From the NCBI GenBank assembly GCA_963422505.1, contig OY730197.1, forward strand, positions 15,193,579 to 15,257,578: DNA of 64,000 nt, written 5' to 3'. The notes under the pieces are model-generated. The model was given only the letters and a program-made list of their open reading frames with translations. It had not been told where the DNA came from and did not search any database. Within the stretch, counting starts at the first letter, position 1. Every line of letters begins with the position of its first letter. The DNA is from Pseudognaphalium luteoalbum. Taxonomy: Eukaryota > Streptophyta > Magnoliopsida > Asterales > Asteraceae. Position numbers and translations under genes: made by a program. Below, in pieces: positions 25,312 to 36,492 of this stretch.

Positions 25312-25870
25312 GTTTCAAGTTGGACGGCTTTGGGTTGCCAGATGAACCTATTGCTATATCAGCATAGAGGTTCTGTATGAAACTAGATTGAGATTTTGTG
25401 AATAATGTGACCAAAAAGAAAAAGAAAAATTTGACTCCTGCAGTTCTTAAAAAATTGATGCGACTCTTGTTTCTCATGCAGAGACTTGAATTCTAGTTGA
25501 TCGAGGATCTAAAATTCTCAATATTTGATCGCCATAAGCCCATAATAACCTATTTTGTCCTTCTTTGTGTACATTGTTCTGTTTGGACTAGTGAAAACGG
25601 TGCATGTAAGAACAAAGGGAATGGTACTTGACCACACTAAAAAAAGATATTATAGATCAGGTCTCATAATTATTATCATTTTAAAACTCACAATTACCCC
25701 TTCTTGTACGAATTGGGCCTATATTAAACTTTTTTCCCCAATAAAATTGCTACACACACAAAGTTGGGCCACGTGTGGTAGCCATCACATACCTCCTACC
25801 ACGTTGAAGCCCAAATTGAAAAGGAGAGTGGTCATATTATACCTATTACATTGTCAACGTACACATTTTC
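25312..25870. other. 3' flank of AHP
   Basis: Probable 3' UTR followed by AT-rich spacer up to the target duplication of the hAT element. No supported gene. Confidence 0.5.
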
Positions 25871-26049
25871 CCCTTTATTAGGGGTGAGCAACGATAATCA
25901 AAAACCGACCCAAAACCGAAATAACCGATGTAACCGAACCATTTTAACCGACCCATTATCATAATCGATGGTTCGGTTTTAAAATTTTTGATAACCGAAA
26001 CTTTTGGGTCGGTTTCAGTTTTAGGCTCATAACCGAGCCGATTTAACCG

Positions 26050-27046
26050 TGTTGAGTCACTGGTCGCTGATAAGTCATCAGTTGCTGACCAACTCAATAA
26101 AACACAACTTAATGAAGAAATGATTTGTGTCAAAGTTGTTGTTGCTGAAGTTAACAATTGATGATCGCCATTCATTCTACTCTTGGAATTAACATACTGA
26201 GGAAGATTAAAACTCAACTTTGTGTGTCGCTGATACAAGCAGCGAGAGTTTTAAATCTTCATATTGAATAAGGCAAAAGTCACTGCCCAAATAACAGCTA
26301 GTCACTGAAGAACAATATTTCAAGTCATTCTACAAGAGCATGTTAGCTCGCAGTGAGTGAGGAGAGTTACTGCTTCTTCAGTGACTATTCAATAAAGTAC
26401 GAAGTGCTCCTCTTATATATCAGCAACTGTTCTTCGTACTTGAAGAATGTTTGAAGGATCACGTGGCAGTGAATGATTGGTTTTAAGGAAGACGTGATAT
26501 TCGAGGAAACAGAATTTGGGACCACAGAATAATCAATGATCAGAGATCAAACCAATCAAACAACGACACGTGTCATTCCAAGATCATGATTTTTCACAAG
26601 ACATTTGCACTATAAATAGAGCAGTATTTTGTACTTAGAAGTTTGCCATTGGTACGTATTATTCACTTGTTTGTCAGTGAATACAGTTTGTCTAAGTACG
26701 TATCCTCGATCAGTGAGTACACAGTTAGCTTGTTTGTCCACTACTGTTTAGCTCAAATTGTAATAGTTATTTGGATTAGCCTTGGCTAGTTCATTCCGCA
26801 ATCAACACTTAGTGAGTTTATGATCAATAAAATTATATTCTCAGCTACTATTAATTACTTGCTTTGATATTGTCATATCTATCTCTTACATACTCTGTTA
26901 TTGTTAAACAATTAAAAATTGTCTAAGTAACTTGATTAAAACTAAAGAAAAGTTTTTAATTGTATTCAACCCCCCCCCCCTTCTACAATTAAACTTTACT
27001 TATTGCGATTCTATTTCACTAATCACTAGTGAATTCGGGACTCTCA
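26050..27046 (+). repeat. 5' LTR of the copia element
   Basis: 997 bp, TG...CA ends. A TATAAATA box is at 26611-26618. An inverted pair AAGTACGAAG / CTTCGTACTT lies about 220 bp upstream of it. By eye the first 660 bp or so are identical to the 3' LTR; all the differences seen fall in the last third. Confidence 0.95.
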
Positions 27047-27048
27047 AT

Positions 27049-27060
27049 TGGTATCAGAGC
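27049..27060 (+). other. Primer binding site of the copia element
   Basis: TGGTATCAGAGC, two bases after the 5' LTR, is the usual complement of the 3' end of initiator methionine tRNA used by many plant LTR retrotransposons. Confidence 0.85.
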
Positions 27061-27093
27061 AGAGTTGGTTTAAATCAATTAACCAGATCTGCA

Positions 27094-30000
27094 ATGGAAT
27101 CGGTAAAGTACAGTTGTGTTGACTCTGAGTATCAAAAGGGAAATGGTTCTACTACCAAACCTCCAGCGTTTGATCCCTCTAGGATTGAAACCTGGATGTC
27201 CCGGATGATGATGTTTTTGGACCTCGTTGATGATCGTCTCTGCAATACAATAACCAATGGTCCCCACATTCCAACCACGATTGTTCCTGTTGTTATTGCT
27301 ACAGCTACTACTCCTGCTATACCAGAAATGGTTGTGGCCAAGAGAGAGGAACAATGATCGGATGAGGATAGACGATTGGTTAGGTTGGATAAACAAGCTA
27401 GAATCTACATAGGCATGGCACTCCCTGAGGAAGTGTTTGAATCTATTAGACTTTGTAAGACTGCTAAAGACATGTGAGACACCCTGAGAAATATCTATAT
27501 TGGAACTCCTGATATTATTCGATGCAGGGAAGTGAATCTCACTCGCCAGTACGAGTTGTTTGCCATGGAGCCCAATGAGTCTCTATCCTCTACTTATACT
27601 AGATACCAGTCGCTGATGAACAAAATGGAGAAGGCTGGTATAGGTAAGGAACGGAGATTTGTTGTTGAGAAGTTTCTGGAGTTGCTGCCAAGAAAAGTCT
27701 GGGGAACCATTGCAACATGCACCAGACAGAGGAATGATTATACAACACTGAATCTTACTCAAGTATATGGTATTCTGCTCAACTGGGAGCAGTCTGAGAA
27801 GCAAGCTGATCAGAGTGAGCATATTCGTGCAAATCTTGGAAGTCAAAAGATATCAAATGCCCTTGTAGCTGAGCTTGATGAAATCGATCAGAAACAGAAG
27901 TCAAAAGCCTCCAAGCTGAGCTCTAAGTTGATGAAAGTTGATGAAGAAGGTGATCAGGTTGATGATCAACCAAAGTATGAATATGGTAAGGGTCTAAATA
28001 AGCTGGAAAGAAATATGGCCATGATGGTTGCTAATTTCAGAAGGAACACCAGATCAAAAAGATTCGTTGGTGCTCCATCATCTGATAATTTTCAATTAAA
28101 AGGTGAATGCTACAAGTGTAGCAAACCTAGTCACTTTGCAGCTGATTGTAGATCAAAGTCAGTAAACCCAATCCCTGAACCAAAGCCTAACTTCAGAGAT
28201 GACAAGTACAACAAGTACAAGGCAAAGTACAAGAAGCTGAAGGCAATGTATAAATATGGGAAAAAGAGGGGAAAAGGTTTCGTCGCTGAAGAAGGTTCAT
28301 TCAGTGACTCTGACTCATCCTCATCATCTGACGATGAAGAAGCAATGGTTTGCTTGGACAAGGATTACTGTTTGATGGCTGATGACGTTGAATTCCATGA
28401 AGATATCAAGGAAGTAGCTCAAAAATGTTCAGCATCTGGATGGGATCCTGAAACTCTTTATAAAGGCATTCTTAGAGAGACTATCTGGTATCTGGACAGC
28501 GGATGTTCCAGACACATGACCGGGTGTAAGTCTTTACTCAGCGACTACCAGGATGAAAAAGGTCCTGATGTAGTATTTGGTGACAACAAGGTTGGCAAGA
28601 CGAGAGGGTATGGTGTCTTGTCCAATGGTAATGTGATGTTTAAGCGAGTAGCATATGTGGAGGGACTGAAGCACAATCTATTGAGCATCAGTCAGTTTTG
28701 TGACTCCAAGAACAATGTACTATTTGATCATGAGGCTGGTGTTGTTTACAACAAGAAGGAAAGTGATGTACTTGCTGCTAACCGAAAAGGGAATACTTAT
28801 GTGGTCAACATGGACTCGGCTCAGTCAGGAACATGTTTTTATCCCAGAACCGTTTCAGAAGAGAAATGGTTGTGGCATAAGTGACTTTCACGTCTGAACT
28901 TAAAAGCTATCAATAAATTAAGCAAGAATGGACTAGTCACTGGACTCCCAAAATTGTCTTATGACAAAGATAAGCTATGTTCAGCATGTGAGAAGGGAAA
29001 GCATCACAGCTCCTCATTCAAAAGTAAACAAGTCTCATCAGTAACTGAATATTTTCACCTACTTCACATGGATCTGTTTGGTCCAGTGAGTACTCCAAGT
29101 CTTGGTGGGAAGAAATACTGCTTGGTAATTATAGATGAGTATTCCATATACACCTGGGTATTCTTTCTTAAAGCCAAGAGTGATGCTGCCAGCGAGATCA
29201 TATCCTTTATCAAGAAAATGGAGAACTTAAATAGTATTCTGGTGAAACACTTAAGATCTGATAATGGTACTGAGTTTAGAAATATTGACCTGGAAAGTTT
29301 TTGTGATTCAAAAGGTATTTCTCAAAAAATTTCAGCACCTAGAACACCCCAACAAAATGGGGTGGCAGAAAGGAGAAATAGAACCCTATTGAATCTGCCA
29401 GGTCAATACTCATTGATGCTAGTCTTAAGACCTACTTCTGGGCTGAAGCAGTGAGTACTGCTTGTCACACTCAGAATAAGTCACTGATTGTCAAACGACA
29501 TGATAAGATAGCATATGAGGTGTTAAGAGGGAGAAAATCGGACATAAGTTTTCTCCATATTTTTGGTAGTACTTGCTACATCTTAAACAAAAGGGATCAC
29601 TTAGGAAAGTTTGATCCAAAAGCTGATGAAGGAATATTTGTTGGCTACTCAATCATATCTAAAGCTTTCAGAGTTTACAATAAACGAAGAGAATGCATTG
29701 AGGAGTCAGTGGATGTTACTTTTGATGAGTCATATGATGAGTCACTCACTGATCCAACAGAATATGAAAAACTTGCTTTTAATGAAATGGATAGTGACTC
29801 ATCAGTCAAAGGAAAACCAATCAATGAGAAATACAAAAACTTCTCATCTGATTATGAGGATGAAGGTAATGTCTCTGAAAACATCTCTAGCTCTACTTCA
29901 GCTGAGAATATTTCCGGAACATTACCCTTACCCGCTGATAATCAACCATCACCACTTCCATGTTCAAACCAAAGCTCACAAAGTAATGATAATTCTCAAA

Positions 30001-31715
30001 ATTCTAATACTAATCTGCCACCTGGACCATCAATGGATAGGCAAGTCGCTGTTGAACCTCGGCGAATGACTAAATGGACCAAACATATCGATAATCAATT
30101 GATTATTGGTAATCCTCAGTCCAAGGTCCAGACGAGATCAGCAACTGCTAACTTTTGTTTGTTTGTTAGTTTTGTGTCTATGATGGAACCAAAGCAGGTT
30201 GATGAAGCACTCACTGACCACAACTGGATATCTGCCATGCAAGAAGAATTGGCACAATTTGAAAGAAACAAAGTCTGGAAGCTAGTGCCGCAACCTGCTG
30301 GTAAATCAGTTATTGGAACAAAGTGGGTATCTAAAAACAAAAGGGATGCTGATGGATTCGTGGTCAGAAACAAGGCAAGGTTGGTCGCTAAAGGTTACTG
30401 TCAGCAAGAGGGTATTGACTATGACGAAACCTTTGCACCAGTGGCTAGACTTGAGTCGATCAAACTATTTCTAGCATATGCAGCTCACAAGAAATTTAAA
30501 ATCTATCAAATGGATGTAAAAAGTGCCTTTCTGAATGGCAAGCTGCAGGGAGAAGTTTATGTCAAACAGCCACCTGGATTCATCAATTCCAAAAACCATG
30601 GTTATGTGTATAAACTTGAAAAAGCTCTTTATGGACTAAATGAAGCTCCTAGAGCCTGGTATGATACTCTCTCTGATTATTTGATAAAGTGTGGCTATGT
30701 CAGAGGTAAGATTGATAGCACACTATTTATCAAAAGAGATAAGAGAGATGTCATATTAGTTCAAATTTATATGGATGATATCATTTTTGGGTCTACTAAC
30801 AGTGACATGTGCAAGGAGTTCTCTGACGTTATGACAAAAAGTTATGAAATGAGCATGATGGGTGAATTAACATTTTTCCTCGGTCTTCAAGTAAAACAAA
30901 CTAAAGCTGGAATTTTTATAAACCAAGGAAAGTATGTTAAAGATTTATTAAAGAAATTTGAATTTACTAACTGTTCATCCCTTGCTACACCCATGTCACC
31001 TGCAGTGAAACTACATGCTAACCCTGATGGTAAATCTGTAAACATTACTGCTTACAGAGGTATGATCGGGTCACTGTTGTATCTAACTGCAAGTAGACCA
31101 GACATTATGTTTGCTACATGTCTCTGTGCTAGGTATCAAGCTGATCCAAAGGAATCTCATTTACTCGCTGTCAAAAGAATATTCAGATATCTGAAGGGTA
31201 CACCCAATCTTGGTCTCTGGTACCCATCTGGTTCAGATTTCCCTCTGAAAGGATATTCAGATTCTGATCATGCTGGATGCAAGCTAGATAGAAAAAGCGC
31301 TTCTGGTAGCTGTCAATTTCTTGGAGAAAAGCTTGTAAGCTGGTCCAGCAAGAAACAGAATTCAGTTTCAACCTCAACCGCTGAAGCTGAATATGTTGCT
31401 GCAAGTGCCTGCACAGCTCAAATTCTCTGGATGAGAAATCAGCTCGTTGACTATGGATTTGACTTCAACGAAATTCCAATCTATTGTGACAGTCAAAGTG
31501 CCATAGCCATTGCCAATAATCCGGTAATGCATTCAAGGACAAAGCACATTGATGTACGATATCATTTCATCAGGGACCATGTGATGAAAGGTGATATTGA
31601 ACTTCATTTCATTCCAACTGATTATTAACTTGCTGATTTGTTTACAAAACCTCTGAATGAGAAAAGATTTAATTATCTCATTAGCGAGCTTGGTATGTTA
31701 AACCTCAATGAATGA
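27094..31715 (+). pseudogene. Copia gag-pol polyprotein, inactivated
   Basis: From the ATG at 27094 one frame runs, with interruptions, to 31715. Domains in order: gag, with CCHC knuckle CYKCSKPSHFAADC; protease with WYLDSGCSRHMTG; integrase with the LLHMDLFGP and SDNGTEF blocks and ending PQQNGVAERRNRT; reverse transcriptase with GTKWV, YMDD in QIYMDDIIFGS, and KALYGL; RNase H with YSDSDHAGC and STAEAEYVA. Interruptions: TGA at 27355-27357 and 27475-27477 (the second where Trp is expected), TGA at 28882-28884 (Arg expected), a one-base loss near 29390, and TAA at 31626-31628 (Gln expected). The four stops fit C-to-T or G-to-A changes. The rest of the frame is well preserved, so inactivation is recent. 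Confidence 0.93.
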
Positions 31716-32618
31716 TTGAACTCCCTGAGCTCATTTATTTATTGTTGTTTAAATTACTTTTATGCTTTTAAATAAAATGACTGTGTGAAATATAGCTTTA
31801 GCAGAGCACATTCACTGATCGATTTACATCAACTGATTCAATCAGCAAGTGTAATTATCAGTTAGGTATGTTCAGCTAATTTTATAATTTAAACAGTCGC
31901 ATGAGTATTTATTATATTTTTATATGAGTTTTATATCATTGAACTATGTTTTCTCTAACTGATCTTGTTAGTATTCTAAGTTGTAACTAGATCAGTGAAA
32001 GTTAATACAGTAATATGTTATACAATTTATAATCAACATAATCTATACTCATTTCTGCTTAATAAATAATGTAAGTATTCAAAATTGATAAAATTGATTT
32101 ATATCAATGTTGTGACTACATCTCAATGATTTATTCAGTATTCTAAGTTGTGTTTAAATCAGCGAGTTAGACTCTCAGCCAGATAGAAGATTATTATTAT
32201 TTCTCTTTGATACTTACATTTCTTTTTGGTAGATAATCAACTCTTGTTAATTATATATATTAGTGACTCCCTGATATATTGGCTAATGGCGGTTTGATTA
32301 CGAATTTCAAAACTAATCATTTTGAAGTACAACGCAAAAGTCGCACATTCTGACATTCTCTCTCCTACGTCAGTGCACTTTTCCGGCACACCCCTCCAAT
32401 CACCATTAATGCAACCAGTCCACCATCATTACCCCTACCCCACTACCACCGCTACTCACCATCATCATCGACCACATTGATTAAGTTTTAACCACAAAAA
32501 AATCAAGAAGCGCCTCTATAAATCAGAAACTTAATCCCATCTTAATCTTTACGCCTTCTTGATTTTCATAAAACTTTTTCTTTCAAAAACTTTAAGCGGA
32601 AATCTTTCTTTTTCTGTA
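31716..32618. other. Spacer between pol and the env-like frame
   Basis: AT-rich, non-coding sequence of the copia element with several ATCAGTGA/CACTGAT words like those in its LTR. No gene seen. Confidence 0.5.
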
Positions 32619-33888
32619 ATGACGAAATCAAGATCTTATCACAAAACTTAGTGACACTGCAGAAGTTAAAACTCTTCGAACTTCTGCAGTGTAAGGATTT
32701 TATCATTACGGTATCGAAATCATATTGTTTGGAAAATCATTTTTACCAAAAAATAGAGTATGTGGAGACTCTAATCTTTTTGAGCAAACATTTTATTCTC
32801 CCTGCTCTTACAAATCACCAATGTCCTGCTTTCAAATATTATTCACTTTTTGGGCACAGATTAACTGGTCACTAATCAACACTCTTAGAGTTGATTATGC
32901 AAGTGTGATTTTTGAACAACTGATTGATAGAGTCACTGAGGCTACCACGGTTAAATATGCACCTTATTCTAAGTCTCTTTCACTGATCCTTAAAAATCAG
33001 TTCAAGACTGATGATAAAATTTCATTCAAATTTTCTGAAACAACCCTGGTAGACAGTCAAATATTTTCTAAACTAGTGACAGTGTCTCTATCTATTTTCA
33101 TAACAACACAAGAGATACTTGCACCCCAGCCTGTAACTGCTGAACAACTGTCAGATCATACCCCCCAATCGACCATGTCACTGACAACACCCCCAGTGAC
33201 TACAGTTGGTCAATCACCAAATAAAAATCCACCAACCACCAAAATAAAATCCAAACTAGGGTCCCTGACATAAAAGGATCAGGAACATAGCAAAAAGAAG
33301 ACGTCTAAGGACGCCAAGGGTGAAACAGAGATTGAACGTTCAGTCTCTGCGGGCACTCTTGCTGACCCTAAACCTTCAACTGCTTCGCTGAACTCCCGAA
33401 AATTCAATGACTCTAAAAAGGGAAACCTACAGACATCTACAATGGCTCAACCTATTGTTAGCAGTGATTCGGGTGCAACCCACACCCCCTTATCGAGTCA
33501 ACCCATTAGCCACTCATCATTCTCACAAAAGGATGGTGTTGTAAACAAAGGGCAAGTGGCATCAGTGGGTGATAACACACCTATCGCTGATGTCACATCA
33601 CTAGCTACAGGCCCGGGCCATCTCTCATCTAACACTGCACCAATTGTCAATGTCTCTCTCCAGTCACAGGGAGAGAGACAGACTGAACTTTCTGTATCCG
33701 ATGATCCATCAGCTAAAACACAAGCTGGTGATGACGAGGATACCCAATCCAATGATATAATTCAGCAAGTTATTAACAAAAGCATTTCGTGCTACCATCA
33801 AGGGGGAGAAAACGTGCAAATGAATGCAAAAACCAATGTTTCTCATGAAAACGTGCAAATGAATGCAAAAAACCAATGTTGCTCATGA
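32619..33888 (+). pseudogene. Env-like (post-pol) ORF of the Sirevirus-like element, broken
   Basis: A degenerate frame starts near the ATG at 32619 and continues to a stop at 33886-33888, with frameshifts before about 32725 and a TAA at 33271-33273. The N-terminal part (to about 32990) is globular and contains LRVDYASVIFEQLIDRV; the remainder is a low-complexity Ser/Thr/Pro/Gln-rich tail. Position and composition match the post-pol frames of Sireviruses, which have been called env-like. No clear transmembrane segment or signal peptide was identified. The true function of this family of frames is not established. Confidence 0.6.
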
Positions 33889-34230
33889 GCAAAAGCTGTC
33901 GATGTTACCAGAAATGCTTGGATGTAGAAACCACTAGAAACATGTTCATCCTTAGGCTATAGTTTGCATTCTCCAAAGTCAAACAATGCCTGAGCAACAG
34001 ATCTCTCAAAGTCAGTGGGTTCGACATCCTCCCTGAATGTGTAGCAAGTCACTTGCATTCTTCAAAGTCAAACAATGCCTGAGCAATAGATCTCTCAAAC
34101 GCAGTGGGTTCGACATCAAGGATCGCTGAAGATAACAGGTTTGATATGTCAAGAGTCACTACAATTCATGATCGCTGAAGATAGCAGGTTTGATATGTCA
34201 AGTGTCACTACAATTCATGATCAATTGAAG
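33805..34230. repeat. Short tandem duplications before the polypurine tract
   Basis: Three duplications follow each other. A 35-bp unit with AACGTGCAAATGAATGC is doubled at about 33808-33885. A unit of about 90 bp with TCAAACAATGCCTGAGCAA is doubled from about 33960. A 48-bp unit with CAGGTTTGATATGTCAAG is doubled from about 34121. Confidence 0.8.
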
Positions 34231-34582
34231 ATAGTAACTTAAAGCACAACAAGATGATCTATAGAAACTTGTTCATTTTTATCATTAAGGAAGACATGAC
34301 CAGACAGTTCTGATACCTTCCATCCACAGAGAAATACGAGCTAGCTGATGAGCTTGGTATTATGAAAGAAAAAGAAATAACTTTTGTAATAGATTAGATG
34401 AATTGTAAACTGATCTCACTTGTAATATCTTTCATTTACAGTATCAATAATATATGATCTTTTGAGAAAACCAAAGTGCAAAACTCAGATCATGTTAAAA
34501 GAATCCAAAAAGGAAAATGAATGGATCACAAGTATAAGTCACTGAATGCTTTAATTCTTAAGCACTGACGATAAATTTCTAA

Positions 34583-34799
34583 AGCAACAAGTTTGTCTAG
34601 GGAGCTTCGATTACAATCATTTAGGGGGAGATTGTTGAGTCATTGATCGCTGATCAAATGATGACTAACTCATTGAAGAAAATGATTAAATCAAAGCTGT
34701 TGTTGCTAAAGTTATTACTTGCTGATCTCTGATCACTTTAAACTTCATCAGCAACAAGTTTGTCTAGGGAGCTTTGATCACAATCATTTAGGGGGAGAT
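34583..34799 (+). repeat. Duplicated polypurine tract plus LTR start
   Basis: The block from AGCAACAAGTTTGTC through TTTAGGGGGAGAT and TGTTGAGTCA occurs at 34583 and again at 34750, 167 bp apart. The second copy is the working polypurine tract next to the real 3' LTR (start 34800). The first carries an LTR-like start TGTTGAGTCA at 34633 that leads into related but diverged sequence. Confidence 0.85.
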
Positions 34800-35813
34800 T
34801 GTTGAGTCACTGGTCGCTGATAAGTCATCAGTTGCTGACCAACTCAATAAAACACAACTTAATGAAGAAATGATTTGTGTCAAAGTTGTTGTTGCTGAAG
34901 TTAACAATTGATGATCGCCATTCATTCTACTCTTGGAATTAACATACTGAGGAAGATTAAAACTCAACTTTGTGTGTCGCTGATACAAGCAGCGAGAGTT
35001 TTAAATCTTCATATTGAATAAGGCAAAAGTCACTGCCCAAATAACAGCTAGTCACTGAAGAACAATATTTCAAGTCATTCTACAAGAGCATGTTAGCTCG
35101 CAGTGAGTGAGGAGAGTTACTGCTTCTTCAGTGACTATTCAATAAAGTACGAAGTGCTCCTCTTATATATCAGCAACTGTTCTTCGTACTTGAAGAATGT
35201 TTGAAGGATCACGTGGCAGTGAATGATTGGTTTTAAGGAAGACGTGATATTCGAGGAAACAGAATTTGGGACCACAGAATAATCAATGATCAGAGATCAA
35301 ACCAATCAAACAACGACACGTGTCATTCCAAGATCATGATTTTTCACAAGACATTTGCACTATAAATAGAGCAGTATTTTGTACTTAGAAGTTTGCCATT
35401 GGTACGTATTATTCACTTGTTTGTCAGTGAATACAGTTTGTCTAAGTACGTATCCTCGAGCAGTGAGTAAACAGTTAGCGTGTTTGTCCACTACTGTTTA
35501 GCTCAAATTGTAATAGTTTAGCACAAGTGTTTGATTTGGATTAGCCTTGGCTAGTTCATTCCGCAATCAACACTTAGTGAGTTTATGATCAATAAAATTA
35601 TATTCTCAGCTACTATTAATTACTTGCTTTGATATTGTCATATCTATCTCTTACATACTCTGTTATTGTTAAACAATTAAAAACTGTCTAAGTAACTTGA
35701 TTAAAACTAAAGAAAAGTTTTTAATTGTATTCAACCCCCCCCCCCCCTTCTACAATTAAACTTTACTTATTGTGATTCCATTTCACTAATCAATAGTGAA
35801 TTCGGGACTCTCA
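34800..35813 (+). repeat. 3' LTR of the copia element
   Basis: 1014 bp, begins TGTTGAG, ends CTCTCA, followed by the AACCG duplication. TATAAATA at 35361-35368. Compared with the 5' LTR by eye: about seven substitutions, one insertion of about 15 bp (with AGCACAAGTGTTTG) and a longer C run, all in the last third. Confidence 0.95.
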
Positions 35814-36492
35814 AACCGACCCACACCCATATGTATTTCGGAGCAATAATAAACCTTTTGTATAATTATTTTGTGTACTTCGTTTGTTGAAAAATGTGAG
35901 ATATAGCTCTCATATTCACGTGGGTGCAGCCGTGCTGGAGGCTTTTAAGCCACAAATATTTAAGATATTATAATAAAAATATCACAAATAGTAGTATATA
36001 ATAAGTAAAAGTAAATGTAAATCTTTTAGTCTCTCTTTTTTCGCATTAGATAGACTCTTTCTCACACATTACCTGAAAGACTCTTCTTCTCTGATGTACC
36101 TACTGAAAACCCCGAACCACTAAACTTATAACCAGAATACACAGTTGGAGAACATATCCGTCGAATCTCAAACTTTTAAAGCTTATATATTATAACCTTT
36201 ATCATTTGCAGTCTTGTAAATTCTGACCAAACCGACCATTCGTTAGTTGCTTTTTTCCGACGGTGGTGGAGCTCTCAAACTTTGCGTTTCTGGCTACAGA
36301 TTTTTGGATCGTATTTTCATAACCGATGGTTAACCGGAAAACCGACCCAAAATGTACTAATAACCGATTAACCAAAACCGATTTAACCAAAATCAATCAG
36401 TTAGTAAAATGAATTAACCGACATTTCGGTTTTGGGTTCGATTTTGGGTCATAACCGACCCTAACCGACCCATACTTAGCCCTACCCTTTAT

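Larger units (their letters stand above)
26050..35813 (+). mobile_element. Full-length copia LTR retrotransposon, Sirevirus-like (TSD AACCG)
   Basis: Two LTRs (26050-27046 and 34800-35813) begin TGTTGAG and end CTCTCA. The 5-bp duplication AACCG lies at 26045-26049 and 35814-35818. Order inside: tRNA-iMet-type primer site, gag, protease, integrase, reverse transcriptase, RNase H, then a 3-kb region with an env-like frame, tandem repeats and polypurine tracts. The integrase-before-RT order defines copia; the post-pol frame and multiple polypurine tracts point to Sireviruses. The coding region carries several stops and a frameshift, so this copy cannot move by its own proteins. Confidence 0.95.
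25879..36484. mobile_element. Non-autonomous hAT element split by a copia insertion (TSD CCCTTTAT)
   Basis: The ends TAGGGGTGAGCA and TACTTAGCCCTA are imperfect inverted repeats, and a perfect 8-bp duplication CCCTTTAT flanks them (25871-25878 and 36485-36492), as for hAT elements. Both subterminal regions are rich in AACCGACCC and AACCGAAAC words in opposite orientations. Without the copia insertion and its duplication the element is about 837 bp and non-coding. Confidence 0.85.

Noticed and set aside
25846..26238. 130-aa minus-strand frame, and its twin at 34788-34988
   Set aside because: Both lie in the two identical copia LTRs, antisense to them; a duplicated chance frame.
33805..34230. 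CRISPR-like repeat array
   Set aside because: The repeats are adjacent duplications without regular spacers, in a plant retrotransposon.
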